Source: Tetradesmus obliquus
Lineage: Eukaryota > Chlorophyta > Chlorophyceae > Sphaeropleales > Scenedesmaceae
Direction: 5' to 3'
DNA: 64,000 nt
Assembly: GCA_030272155.1 (NCBI GenBank)
Contig: CP126193.1
Location: 7,874,001 to 7,938,000, forward strand
In this document: one piece after another, positions 1 to 10,500 of the stretch
Layout: each line of letters begins with the position of its first letter
How positions within the stretch are numbered: position 1 is the stretch's first letter
Notes under the pieces: model-generated
The model's database searches: none
Told to the model about the DNA's origin: nothing
What the model saw: only the letters and a program-made list of their open reading frames with translations
Translations under genes and position numbers: made by a program

Positions 1-110
1 GTGGTACAGCAGGCACCGATCACTCTTGTTATCCATGGTGCAATATATCTTGGGATGCTAATTTGCTAAAGACCCTTTGCCTGCATACGTGTGTGCACGC
101 CGCATCGCAG

Positions 111-1161
111 GAGATCTTTGCCAATGGCAACACCCGCGTGGCCAACACTGCAGCCGGCAGCAGCAGCAGGCTGCTGCTCAAGCAGGCCGGCGGCAAAGTG
201 ACCGTGGCCGGCAAGCACGGTGCTGCCGCAAATGTGGAGCCGGCATATGTTGCCGTTGATGATAACAAGACGATCCACGTGGTCGACAAGGTGCTGTATG
301 GAGGTGAGGCAGCAACCTGCGCAGCCCCCCAGCATGGATGTAAAGCAGTTCAGCATGCACACTGTTGTCAGGCGGCAGCATGCTTCGCATGTTTGCTGTT
401 ACCAGCAGCATCTTGTGCACATCCAGGCTCCAGCCTGTGCCTATTCCGTGAACATGACCACTTCATAGTATAGCCTCTCTGCCTACGCTGCGCTGCCAAC
501 CACCTGCCACCGCTGCTGCTGCACCTGACACATCTCCCCTGTGTCTGGCCTCTTGCCTTTGCCTGCATACATGCAGACGGCTACTACCCCAGCTTCAGCG
601 CGCTGTGCAACGCCCGCGCCATCACTCTCTCCCAGTTCTGCCAGGCTGCTGCTGTCGCCGGTCTCGACTCCACCCTGGACGCTCCTGCCGGCTTTGACCA
701 CACACTATTCGTACCCAGTAACAAGGCTTTTATTGCAGCAAAACTCGACCTGGGTGCAGGCGCGGCTGCGCCGTCCGCATCTGCTGTTGCTGATGTGTTG
801 AAGTATCACGTGCTGGCTGGGCCTGCGCAGCCGCTGCCTGCGCTTGCTGCTGGCAAGCATGAGACGCTGCTGGCTGGGCAGTCTGTGGAGGTGTTGTACA
901 AGGGCGGCAAGGCCTTTGTGAATGGCGTGCAGATCGTGAAGAGGAACGTCTATGTGGGCAAGGTGGGTGGCAGGCTACACACTTCTGCTATGGTTAACAC
1001 ACCTCTGTGCCATGCGACTTGCTGTACAAAGCAGAGCTGCTGCTGCTGCTACTTGCGATGTTAGTAACGCTGTTCTTCACACATTCTAGTGTCCTGCAGC
1101 AGTGGTCAGTGCTGTGGGCCATGCAGCATGAGTCACCTGTCTTACCACGCTCTCTGCCTGC

Positions 1162-1217
<56 letters not shown>

Positions 1218-1973
1218 AGGCCATTGTGCAGGGCGTCGCACAGCTGCTGGTGCCAGGCAAGTCTGCCACAGCCGGAGCCGCAGCCACCACCGCCACCAGC
1301 ACCGCCAAGCCATCTGCCAGCACCACTATCAAAACGCCCAAGGGCAGCGGCATTTCCATCACTCCTGGAAGCATCACCCTGCCCAAGCTCTCCATCACAC
1401 CTGCTGCTGCCGCCGCCGCCCCCAAGAGCCCCGTCTCGATTAACGTCAGCACCAAGGCTGGCCGCAGGATGCTTCTGGATTTTGGGTGGGGTGCATCGGC
1501 CGGCCCCACTGCCCTGGAGGATGCCTCGCAGCAGCAGATCCAGGCTGCTGTGGATGGTGATGAGTCTGCTGCTGATGCGGGGCAGCAGGCCCTGGGTGGC
1601 TCTGAGGACCTGTCGGTGCCTGGCACTGCCAACCTGGCTGAGGAGGGCATCTATGTGAGTGTGACGGGTTGTATTGATTGGCGTTGATGCTACGATGGCG
1701 CTGATGCTATGGCTTGATGGGTGACATGATGATAATTATGAGGTTGTATGTGTTGTCCTGGTGGGCAGTGCTAAGCAGCTGCGTAGAGGCTGGATCCTAG
1801 CTGCAGGAGGTCGTGCCAGTCACAGGTACATGTCTGCAGTGTGCATCTACTGCATGTATGTGTCTTTGTAAATGTCGCAGCCTGACATTTGTGGGCGGCG
1901 TAGTCCTCAGTAGAGACAGTAGTAATATATCGCTGACGTCATATATACTGCTTGCCCTGCTTTCAACTGCTGC

Positions 1974-2006
<33 letters not shown>

Positions 2007-2032
2007 CTCTGCTGTTGCTGCAGAACTGGTGA
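111..2032 (+). CDS. Fasciclin (FAS1) domain protein, 5' partial
   Basis: Probable secreted or cell-surface adhesion-type protein of the fasciclin/beta-Ig-h3 family. Exons read as 111-303, 577-962, 1220-1654 and possibly 2024-2032, with consistent phases (1, 0, 0). The first exon holds the tail of one FAS1 domain, including the typical IHVVDKVLYG H2-like end. The second starts a new FAS1 domain at YYPSFSALCNA, with TLFVPSNKAF (H1 box) and VLKYHVLAG. After IVQGVAQLLVPG the third exon turns into a Thr/Ala/Pro-rich tail. The start codon and any signal peptide lie left of the window. The 3' end is ambiguous. Splicing at the GTGAGT after 1654 adds only Asn-Trp before a stop at 2030-2032. Reading through gives a stop at 1685-1687, with a TGTAA box at 1867-1871. 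The acceptor at 1219 follows a (CTG)18 tract. The family call is firm; the exact ligand and the 3' end are not known. Confidence 0.8.
1163..1219 (+). repeat. (CTG)18 microsatellite abutting a 3' splice site
   Basis: An uninterrupted CTG run ends in CAG, which is the acceptor of the third fasciclin exon. It takes the place of a normal pyrimidine tract. Confidence 0.9.
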
Positions 2033-3159
2033 CCTCTTTTGCTATGCCAGTGAGTGGCTGGTCACACTCGACCGTGAGGTGTTACAACCATCTCAGATTA
2101 TTACAATGAGGATGTCAGGGTTGACAAATGAGTGTTGACAATGGACAGCATTTGCATGGCAACTGTGGACCAGTTGCATGCCGGTTGCATGTGCTGCAGC
2201 AGGTACCACCAGCTGTGCCCTGAAAGCAATGGCCCTGTTTGGTGTACATACACCCAGTTTCTTTTCGTGCGCTGCCCGTGCTGTCTGTTTCGCACGTGGC
2301 ACGGCCATATCATATTTCCACGCTGCTTCAAGCACACGGTTGCATGTCTTGCAACGTGTGCCTATTATTTGCGGATGTCTTTGACGGAGCGCTTTTGTGA
2401 CCATATGCCCTGTGCGGCATGACTGCCACCAGTTTGTGCCCAGCTGCGGCCGCTGCATATGTGCCTGACCCCGCTGACTTATTCGCTGGCGGCCCGCTGG
2501 CGGCCGTTCAGTGATGTGACAGTGCAGGAGCGTAAGCCTTCAGGGTTTGCTGAAAGGTTCCGTCTAACTTGGTTATAATTGCCATGATAGATAACGACAT
2601 TTTATTATCAGTATGTGTATTGTATGCGCAGCACTGAAGCGTGTGTTGAGGATGGATTGCTGTGAGTGTAGTGTTGCATCAGCATGATGCTGCAGCTGCA
2701 TGTATCCAATGCAATTGTGAGCCACCAATCTGCGCAATGCACCTCAAATACGTCTGGTGTTGTTACCCTGCAGTGCATGACGTATCATACGGCATGCATC
2801 CGCAAAGTCGCCCCAACGGAGCATTGTCAATAGCCACAGCAGCAACAGCTGTAGCAGTGCATGCGGATGTGCTGGTTATACACGGTTGCTGCAAGCAACA
2901 GCTGCGCAACATCATGCGGTGTGCATTGGATGATTGATACTTAGTCATGATGACCACCCTGTGCTGTTGCAGCATATGGAGTGAATGCACTGACTCCAAG
3001 TAGGTGCTACCCGAGGTCATTACTACTGTCTTATGGCATGCAGCGGTGTGTCTGCACATGGGCGCATGGCATGAGGGCAGTGGATGCGCGGCACGCTGCC
3101 ACAAGGTAACACATCCAGTGCTACAGGCAGCAGCAGCAGCATGCAATGGCGCCCAACTG
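2033..3159. other. Gene-poor intergenic stretch
   Basis: No exon with coding character was found on either strand. Short open frames here lack family motifs and splice partners. The sequence is rich in TGCATG-type words, as is usual for non-coding DNA in this window. Confidence 0.6.
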
Positions 3160-3323
3160 CAAGCTACTGAACAGTATACTACGAAGCCCATGAGCTGGCT
3201 GCAAGCTACTGAACAGTATACTACGAAGCCCATGAGCTGGCTGCAAGCTACTGAACAGTATACTACGAAGCCCATGAGCTGGCTGCAAGCTACTGAACAG
3301 TATACTACGAAGCCCATGAGCTG
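3160..3323. repeat. 42-bp tandem repeat, about 3.9 copies
   Basis: Copies start at 3160, 3202, 3244 and 3286 and look identical by eye. The unit contains the palindrome AGTATACT. Because 42 is a multiple of three, frames stay open through the array on both strands (a repeated QATEQYTTKPMSWL on plus), but nothing else suggests it is translated. Confidence 0.95.
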
Positions 3324-3727
3324 AAAACGTCACACAGTACAGAACCAAGCACACATCCGTAGTTGTGTCATGGACACTTTTGCCAGTGCCTTGGCCCACC
3401 TTGCATGTGCCATGCATGCTTACAATCACACGGCAGGCCCCAAATGGCTTGGTACTGCTGAAGGTGTTGTGACATCGTCCGGTAGCATGCGCAAATCGCC
3501 GCGCCTCATAATGTTGCATGATGCCAATGGAATGCAGGTGAAAAAACAACATGCGCTAGCAACCTGCCAGCTAATTAAGGTGAAAACACACAGGTGCATG
3601 CGCTTTGAAACAATGCAACCTGCCTTCAAACACATGAACAACCAGGATCACCCAGAAAACCCACAATACTGCTCAGGACGTATACAACCCATGCAGCTGA
3701 TGTGCCTGCCAATGCATCGATCGGCAC

Positions 3728-3732
3728 TTACA
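3728..3732 (-). promoter_or_regulatory. Candidate TGTAA polyadenylation box
   Basis: TTACA on plus reads TGTAA on minus. It lies about 100 bases beyond the stop of the gene ending at 3831. TGTAA is the usual poly(A) box of chlorophyte mRNAs. Confidence 0.5.
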
Positions 3733-3830
3733 TGCTATACACTCTGTACAATGTAAAGCCATGAACTACATTGGCTGGTCAGCAATCGGCACTGCTGGCA
3801 GCATCCCATCCAACACAGCCGAAGCTGCAC

Positions 3831-4322
3831 TCAGCAGCGCGCAGCCTCAGGCGCCCACAGCTGATACAGCAGCCGGTCACTGCCCGCCACAGCAGCAGGC
3901 CGCTGCCGCTGCTTCATGCGCAGTGCGCCGCGCAGCTTTGCCAGATGCACAGCATGCAACGGCAGCCTCACTTGCTTCTGCTGCTGATTGTCTGGTACCC
4001 TGGGCTGAGCTGCTGCCCTGAAGAGAGGGGTGCTGCTAAGAGGCACAGCAGACAGCAGGCCCAAGCTGCCAAACGCTGCTGCTGCAGCGCCGTGCTGCTG
4101 CTGCTGCTGCAATGGTCCGCTGCCAGAGCTTTGGTATGCAGCTGCTGCTTCCGTTGCTGGTGCTAGCTGGTCGAGCACTGCATACCGTGCTGCTTGGTGC
4201 TGTGGAGTGGCTGGCACCTGCTGCTGTGCACGTGCTGCTGCTGCTGCTGCTGCTGGTGAAGCACGCCTGCTGCTGCTGCCTGCCCCCAGCAAACCCCTAG
4301 CTGCTGCACCAACACCAGCAGG

Positions 4323-4373
<51 letters not shown>

Positions 4374-6795
4374 CCCTGGCACTGGTGCAAAAGCAGGCAC
4401 CTGCAGCTGCCCTAAGCTGCTGCTAGCCACCAGCCCCTTTGCTGTTGCAGCCACTGCGCGCAGCATCAGCAGCTGCAGCGCCATGTCTTTTGCAAACAAC
4501 ACCACAGCCACCACCAACCGCACCAGCTTGCTGGCTACACTCCATACCAGCAGCAGCACAGCCCCTGCACTCATACCCAGTCCAGCTAGCCCCCAGCCAA
4601 ACTGATTAGCCTGACCAGGCGTCACGCTACTGCTGGCTGTGCTGCTGTTCGTGTTGGTGTTGCCGGTTGCTGCTGCCGTTGGTGAAGCTTCCACGTTCTG
4701 GCTGCTGCTGTTGCTGCTGGCCAGGCCCTGCGTGTTGATCATTGTGTTGCTGATCACCAAGGGCCCAGCGGCATATCCGGCTGCTGCCAGGCTGCTGGGT
4801 GTTGCTGCTGCTGCCTCGCTGCCGGCATGCTGCAGCAGCTTCTCGTACAGCAGGGCATGCACCACACGGCGCGTCTCAAGGCAACTGGCAACATGGATGG
4901 CCTTGGCCTACGCACAGCAGCAGCAGCGGCAGCGGCAGCGGCAGCAGCAGCAGCAGCAGAGTTCAGCACAGCATCAAGGCAGAGCTATGTTTGATAGAGG
5001 GCTTGTCACAATCTTGCAGCCCAGCGGCGCATTGCAGAAACACAACAGCATTGTTCACCCTGTTTGCTCACATCCACCACTCAAACACAAACCCTGCTAC
5101 GGGTCAAGACAACCAGCCCAGCCAACGTTGCTTGCTGTGGTGTGGAAGCACCCAACCCCTGGCTGCACACAGCACAATGCACTATGCATGCCTCAGCCAT
5201 AAAAGCTGCTTGCTTTCAAACACAGCCCAGGGCAGTGCTGCTGCTGCTGCTGCTGTTACTGGAAGGCAGAACCGGCTTGAAGGCAGCCATGCAGCCAACA
5301 CACTGGGAGGCAGAACCCGCTTGCAATCAAGCCATGTATGCAGTCAACACACCTGCAGCTCATCGTCCGCCAGTGCAGCCCAGAAGCCCTGCGCCAACAG
5401 GCAGCCGTGCTGGCAGCAGTAGCGCGCCAGCAGCTTGGCATAGTCCAGGCTCAGCATAGCACGCGCTGCATTGCTGCTGCTGCTGCCGTGCGGCTGGCTG
5501 CTGCTGCCGTCTGCTGTGCCTAGGTCAGCTAGAGCCTGGCCGATGAGGTACACCTGTGGGGCGGCAGCAGCGGTGCAGCAGCAGCAGGCAGGCAGGGGCC
5601 ACTCAATACACGTAACTATCTAAGGCAAGGTGAAAGCGCTCTTACAATGCTGGAGGTGTTCTGCAAAGTTCCAGCAAGAACAATGTATGCACCCAATGCT
5701 ACGAAGACAGGGAGGCATGGTGGCATTCAAAGCCATGAAATCATGCCCTGTCAGAGCTATGGCCGCTGACGCTATCCGTACCTGCTCTAGCAGCCGCCGT
5801 GACTCAGCTGTGGCCAGCCACTGCTGCGCCTGCCGCGCAAGCGCCTCGTCACTGCTGCTGCTGCTGCCGCTTGCGCCAGGCGCTGCAGCAGCAGCAGGTG
5901 GCCCCAGGCCCAGCGCTGCCTGCTGCCGCTGCGACTCAAACAGCAGCCAGCCCAGAGACTCAAGGCGGCTGCTGGGCGGCGCGCAGCCGTTGCTGAGGGT
6001 GGCGAGGTGCTTTGCAAAGCGCAAGCTGCTGCTGCTGCTGCTGCTTGGTGGGGCTGCAGCTGCTGGGAGATTTGCGGGAGTGCTGAGTGCTGCAGCGGAT
6101 GGGTCAGGCGGCGTTTCCTGAAGGGTCCTGGTGCTGCTACTGCTGCTGCTGCCTGTCTGGGCGCTGGACCAGTCCAAAACTGAGGGTTGCACACCCCAAT
6201 CACCCTCGTTTGCTGGTGGTACTGCTGCTGTTGCTGCTGCTGCTTCCAAAGACCACAGGGAGTGTCTCACTAGGTCCAGCTGGTGGCCAGACACTACGGC
6301 AAAGCTACCGCTGCCCTCAGCTGCCGGCGCAGCTGCAGTGTGATGATTGACACTCCCTGCGTTGATGTGCGAGGCATGTGGACCTGATTGCTGAGCGCCA
6401 GGCACAGCACGCGCTACATCTCCCACCAGCCTCAGCAGCTGCGCCGGGAAACCAGCAGCACCCTGCACATCTGATGCTGCTGCTTGTCCTGCAGCAACTG
6501 GTGCAGGGTGTGCGATGTTTATATCATGTTGCTGCTGCTGCTGCTTCTCTTTGAGCCTGCCCAGCAGTTGGCGTGGATCAACCCTGCTGGCTGCGCTGCG
6601 CACCCCACCCAGCAGCTGCTGATGCAGGGGTGCTGCACTGCTGCTGGCTGCATGCTCGTTTGATGATGCATGTGCCAATAGCAACGGCCTTTGGGTTCGT
6701 CTGACGTGGACAAGGCGCTTGGCACACTGCCCTGTAGCTGCTATGTGCGGGTGCAGGTGCGTTGCTGTTTGCACCTGCTGCTGCATGCCTGTCAA
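3831..6795 (-). CDS. Unrecognised Ala/Ser-rich membrane protein
   Basis: Three exons, 6795-5782, 5553-5353 and 4907-3831, join in phase 0 at both junctions and give about 763 residues. I do not recognise the family. The N-terminus (about 50 residues) is basic and Ala/Ser/His-rich with VHVRRTQR and could be an organelle transit peptide. Residues about 250-430 look alpha-helical, with conserved-looking stretches (RFAKHLATL, LESLGWLLFESQRQQ, VYLIGQALADLG, LLARYCCQHGC, HALLYEKLLQHAG). A hydrophobic pair of segments lies near residues 508-565 (GMSAGAVLLLVWSVA, LVRLVVAVVLFAKDMALQLL). The C-terminal third has long Ala runs encoded by CTG-type repeats and a basic tail. The start is the first ATG of the open exon. 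The helical block plus membrane hairpin suggests an organelle membrane protein, but this is inference only. Confidence 0.65.
4326..4372. repeat. CTG/CAG microsatellite inside a coding exon
   Basis: About 16 CTG triplets. On the minus strand they encode a polyalanine run of the membrane protein in which they lie. Confidence 0.85.
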
Positions 6796-7528
6796 AAAGC
6801 ACTCAGCTCCTGCGCAGCAATCACAGCAAGTGACCTCAATGTTGATATCAGGTGATGGTTTCTGTGTTTAACTACATGCATGTATGCATGCATGCATGGT
6901 TGCAGTGCAAGCATGGACGAAAGCCCCACCTGCTGTCCAGTTGCTGGAACCAGTGATGGTGTGTCAAATCCAGCAGCTGACCTTGCTTTCACAATAGTTT
7001 AACCAATTATCATGTTCTACCAACTTTCAGTTGCGGAACGCCTAACACGGGCCGAGCAAGGACGAAGTGCAAGGATACTGGAGACAAGGGCAAGCCCACT
7101 GAACGCTGTACAGCAACGATCAACTCGATCGCGGTCCTCACATCTTCAGTTGGCTGTTCGAACACCAAACCGCATGGGATCTGCTCCAGAAGATTTGCAG
7201 GAGTGACAAGGGTTCTTCAAACAGTGTTGAAAGTTGTTCCGGCAGCAGCTTGACACTCAAATCGTGATAATTTACACGTAAAGTTAAAAGGTAAGAAAAA
7301 GAACATGAAACGAAGTATCAACACCGCCATGGGTGCAGCACAACCGGACTTCATCACTGACATGTTCGCTCGGTGCATCATATAGTCACATACTTTTGTT
7401 GAAACTGCTTCATGTTGGCCCGAACTTGCGTCCTGGTCAACCGCATGTAGGACTGGTGGCTTGTCAGATGCTCTGCTGCTGAATCAGGCTAGGACTGGGC
7501 ATAGTCAGCATCCCAGAAGAGCAGCATC
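6796..7528. other. Divergent intergenic region
   Basis: It lies between the ATG of a minus gene (6795) and the ATG of the WD40 gene (7529), so both promoters should be here. An open frame at 7012-7206 has no recognisable motif. A TGCATG-rich patch lies near 6876-6899. No TATA box stands out. Confidence 0.5.
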
Positions 7529-10500
7529 ATGGCTGAGGCAGACGAGGATGAAATCAATCTGGAATCCCTGAAGCTGCTGAAGGAGATCTTTGAGGTGGGG
7601 TGAGCTAGCAGTGCATACGCCTGCAGCCTGCACGCATGCAGCACCTGTAGCACACGATGCTGCACCAACACCAACAGCACCAGCGGCATCGTATACCAGC
7701 ACACTCAGAACCAGCATACAGTGTTCCACACATCAAGTTCACATGCAACATGCAGTAGTGTAGGTGAGCTAACAATGATGGTGCCTGGCCATGGTCCAAG
7801 CCATCAGCACCTGCAGCAGCTTGCACAAGGCTGTGGTGTCAGCAGTCAGCACACAACACCACCACAACCTGTAGACATGGAGGACAACATGCTTCCTGCA
7901 AACACGGCAACTGCGTTGTAGGCAGCGGATGAGGATGGCAGCGGGGAGCTGGACATTGACGAGTTCTGTGCCAAGCTGGGGCCCCACCTGGGCGTCAACC
8001 TGAAGCGGCAGCAGGTGGCGCAGCTGTTCATGAAGATTGATGCGGATGCAGGAGGCACAGTAGATTGGTGCGAAGTAGGACCGCATGCCAGCTAAGTAAT
8101 CACCGCATAACGCTGCCCAGCATGGCCCCATAGCAGCAGCGCCACGGATGCACGTTGGCAGCAGGAGCAGCAGCAGCAGCAGCGCCTGCAGCAGCAACTG
8201 CACATCTTGACTAGGAGATGAGCCGCCAGGATTCACACAAGCAGTGAGCTGCCTTCCTGCTGCTAGTTCTCTTACCTGCTTGTACCGTGTCTTTGCACCT
8301 TGCTGATATCATGTCCCTCACCTGGCCTTCCCTGCAGGGACGAGTTCACCAACTACATGTTTCTGGAGAAGGCCCAGGCGGCTGCAGGAGACAGCGCAGC
8401 AGACAACTGGCGGCTGTTCCCGGCTGACTTCAGGGACAAGAATGAGGCCAGCGCTTACCACCACGAGCAGGTGCTGACTGCAGCTGGGCATGCACTGCAG
8501 CAGCTGCTGCAGCTGCGCAACAGCAACAGAACGCAGCAGCCGCGACTATCAAGCACGTAGTTGCTGTGTATTACGTGCAGCTGCAGCAGCCAGGAGATGA
8601 ACCGTCTAAGATGGTGCCACGACCCACATGTAACTACTGCGCCGCATATGCCTGCAGGTGGACCGGCTGTACTTCTGCGGGGCCATCGACAAATACATCA
8701 GCTGCGGGCGCGACGGCAGCTTCCGGCTGTGGAACGCGGCCGATTTAAAACATGTGAAGACGGTGAACAATGGCAGCAGCTGGATCACGGACTGCCTGTA
8801 CCTGCCGCTGTCGCGCAAGATGGTGTTCACCACCATGGACAGGGCCATCACCTACTATGACATCAACAGGTGGGGATGGATGGGCGTGATCAGCTGGATT
8901 TGTGCCTGGATGTCGGCCTGCTGCCGTGTGCTGTAGCATTGCTTCAAGGTGCAGCTCTGCTGCAGTGCGCGCTGCTTAAAAGCACAGCAGCAATCGGCAA
9001 GCGCCATCACCTGAGACGACACCAAGAGGTGCAGCGGCTGGCAGTGATCTGATAGTGCAGCTGGATGGTGGGTTGCAACGGTTGCAGTGCTGATGGACAG
9101 GGCCATCACCTACTATGACATCAACAGGTGACGCGGCTAGATGGCGTTGCAGTGTCAGCAACAGACAGAAGCTTATCAGCCTAGATGCGTGGCGGCCTGC
9201 TGCCATGTGCTGCAATGTTAGTGACAGGTGCGCCACCGCCGGGTGTAAGCAGCGCAGGAACTGGACAGCAACAACTGCGCTGGACCAGCAGGTCGCAGGT
9301 ACCTCTAGCAGCACAATCCTGGCGCAGCTGCTTAGCGCTGCCTGCTGTCCCACCAGCTGCTGACTGCTGTTTGCATGCACATGCAGGGGCTCCTATGACC
9401 TCACGGGCCGCGTGTACGCCTCCGGCCCCATGGGCGTGCCGCTGAGCCTGCACGTGCTGTCGGGTGATGCCGGGGAGCGCGTGGTGTACGGCGACACCAC
9501 GGGCGCCACGGTGCTGCTGCTGTGCGGCTCGCGGGAGCTGCCCGCGCGCGACCTCATCAGCACAGATAACCACAAGGTGCGGCACAGCTGGTTGTTGTTG
9601 CGCCCTGCTGCTGCAGGGGCGGTGTTTTGTGCTGCTGGCATGTGCTTGCTCGTGGGTGATTGGCGAGTTGCCGGGTCGAGTGTAGGTTGCTGTTCCCTTG
9701 CCAAGCGCCACGGTCACATGCTCAATGCGCTGGTGAAGCCATTCACGTCAGCTCACAGCCACAGTGCTGATGGTACTGCCTGCCCGGCCCACCCCTTGGT
9801 GTGCCACCCACTGCTCCCGCCCCGCCATGCAGGACTACATCTACCTGCACAAGGAGCACAGCGACTGGGTGACGCAGGTGCGCCGGCCTGCGCAACAGCC
9901 CAAGTTTGCCGCAGCATCTCATGCACCGTTGTAGTGTTCTGGGTGTCTGCACTCTTGCATAGATGTTCAGTTGTGTCTGCATGCCAGCACAACGGTTAGG
10001 CTCTACTAGTAACCTCTTCCCCTGTCCCTGCCAGGTGCGCTGGATCCCGGAGGTGGGCCTGGTGAGTGCCAGCCTGGACGCCACCATCAAGACATTCGAC
10101 ATCAACCGGGAACGCATCACGCACACCTGCAGCCACCATGCAAAGGGCGTGCACGCCTTTGTGTGGTGCAAGGCCTACAGCTGCTTCGCGAGCTGCGGGC
10201 TGGAGCGAGACGTGACGGTGTGGCACGTGAGTGGCCGGGATGCTGCTCTGGCGGGGAGGGTGGGCAGGCAGGCAGGCAGCCACCCAGCATGTGGCATGTG
10301 AGTCGGGGCGGCCCGCTGAGCTCTGGCAGGGAGGGCAGGCAAGTGGGCAGGCAGGCAGCCAGCCTTGCAAGCATGTGGCATGCGAGTCCTCGGGCTGCTT
10401 AGGCAAGCAGGGATATCATGAGGGCAGGCAGCCAGCCTTGCGTGCTTTGCAGCTGTAACTGAGCTGCAACGCTGCAATTTTGTGCGGCTGTGTGGGCGTG

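Noticed and set aside
1086-1313. Polyalanine, polyserine or polyleucine open frames over CTG tracts
   Set aside because: Trinucleotide repeats open all frames on both strands. Only frames in phase with flanking exons were kept.
3004-3324. Open frame containing the QATEQYTTKPMSWL repeat
   Set aside because: It is open only because the 42-bp unit is a multiple of three. The minus strand is equally open, and no splice partner, family motif or poly(A) box supports it.
7012-7206. 64-codon open frame upstream of the WD40 gene
   Set aside because: No motif or conservation clue. It sits in promoter space and is short enough for chance.
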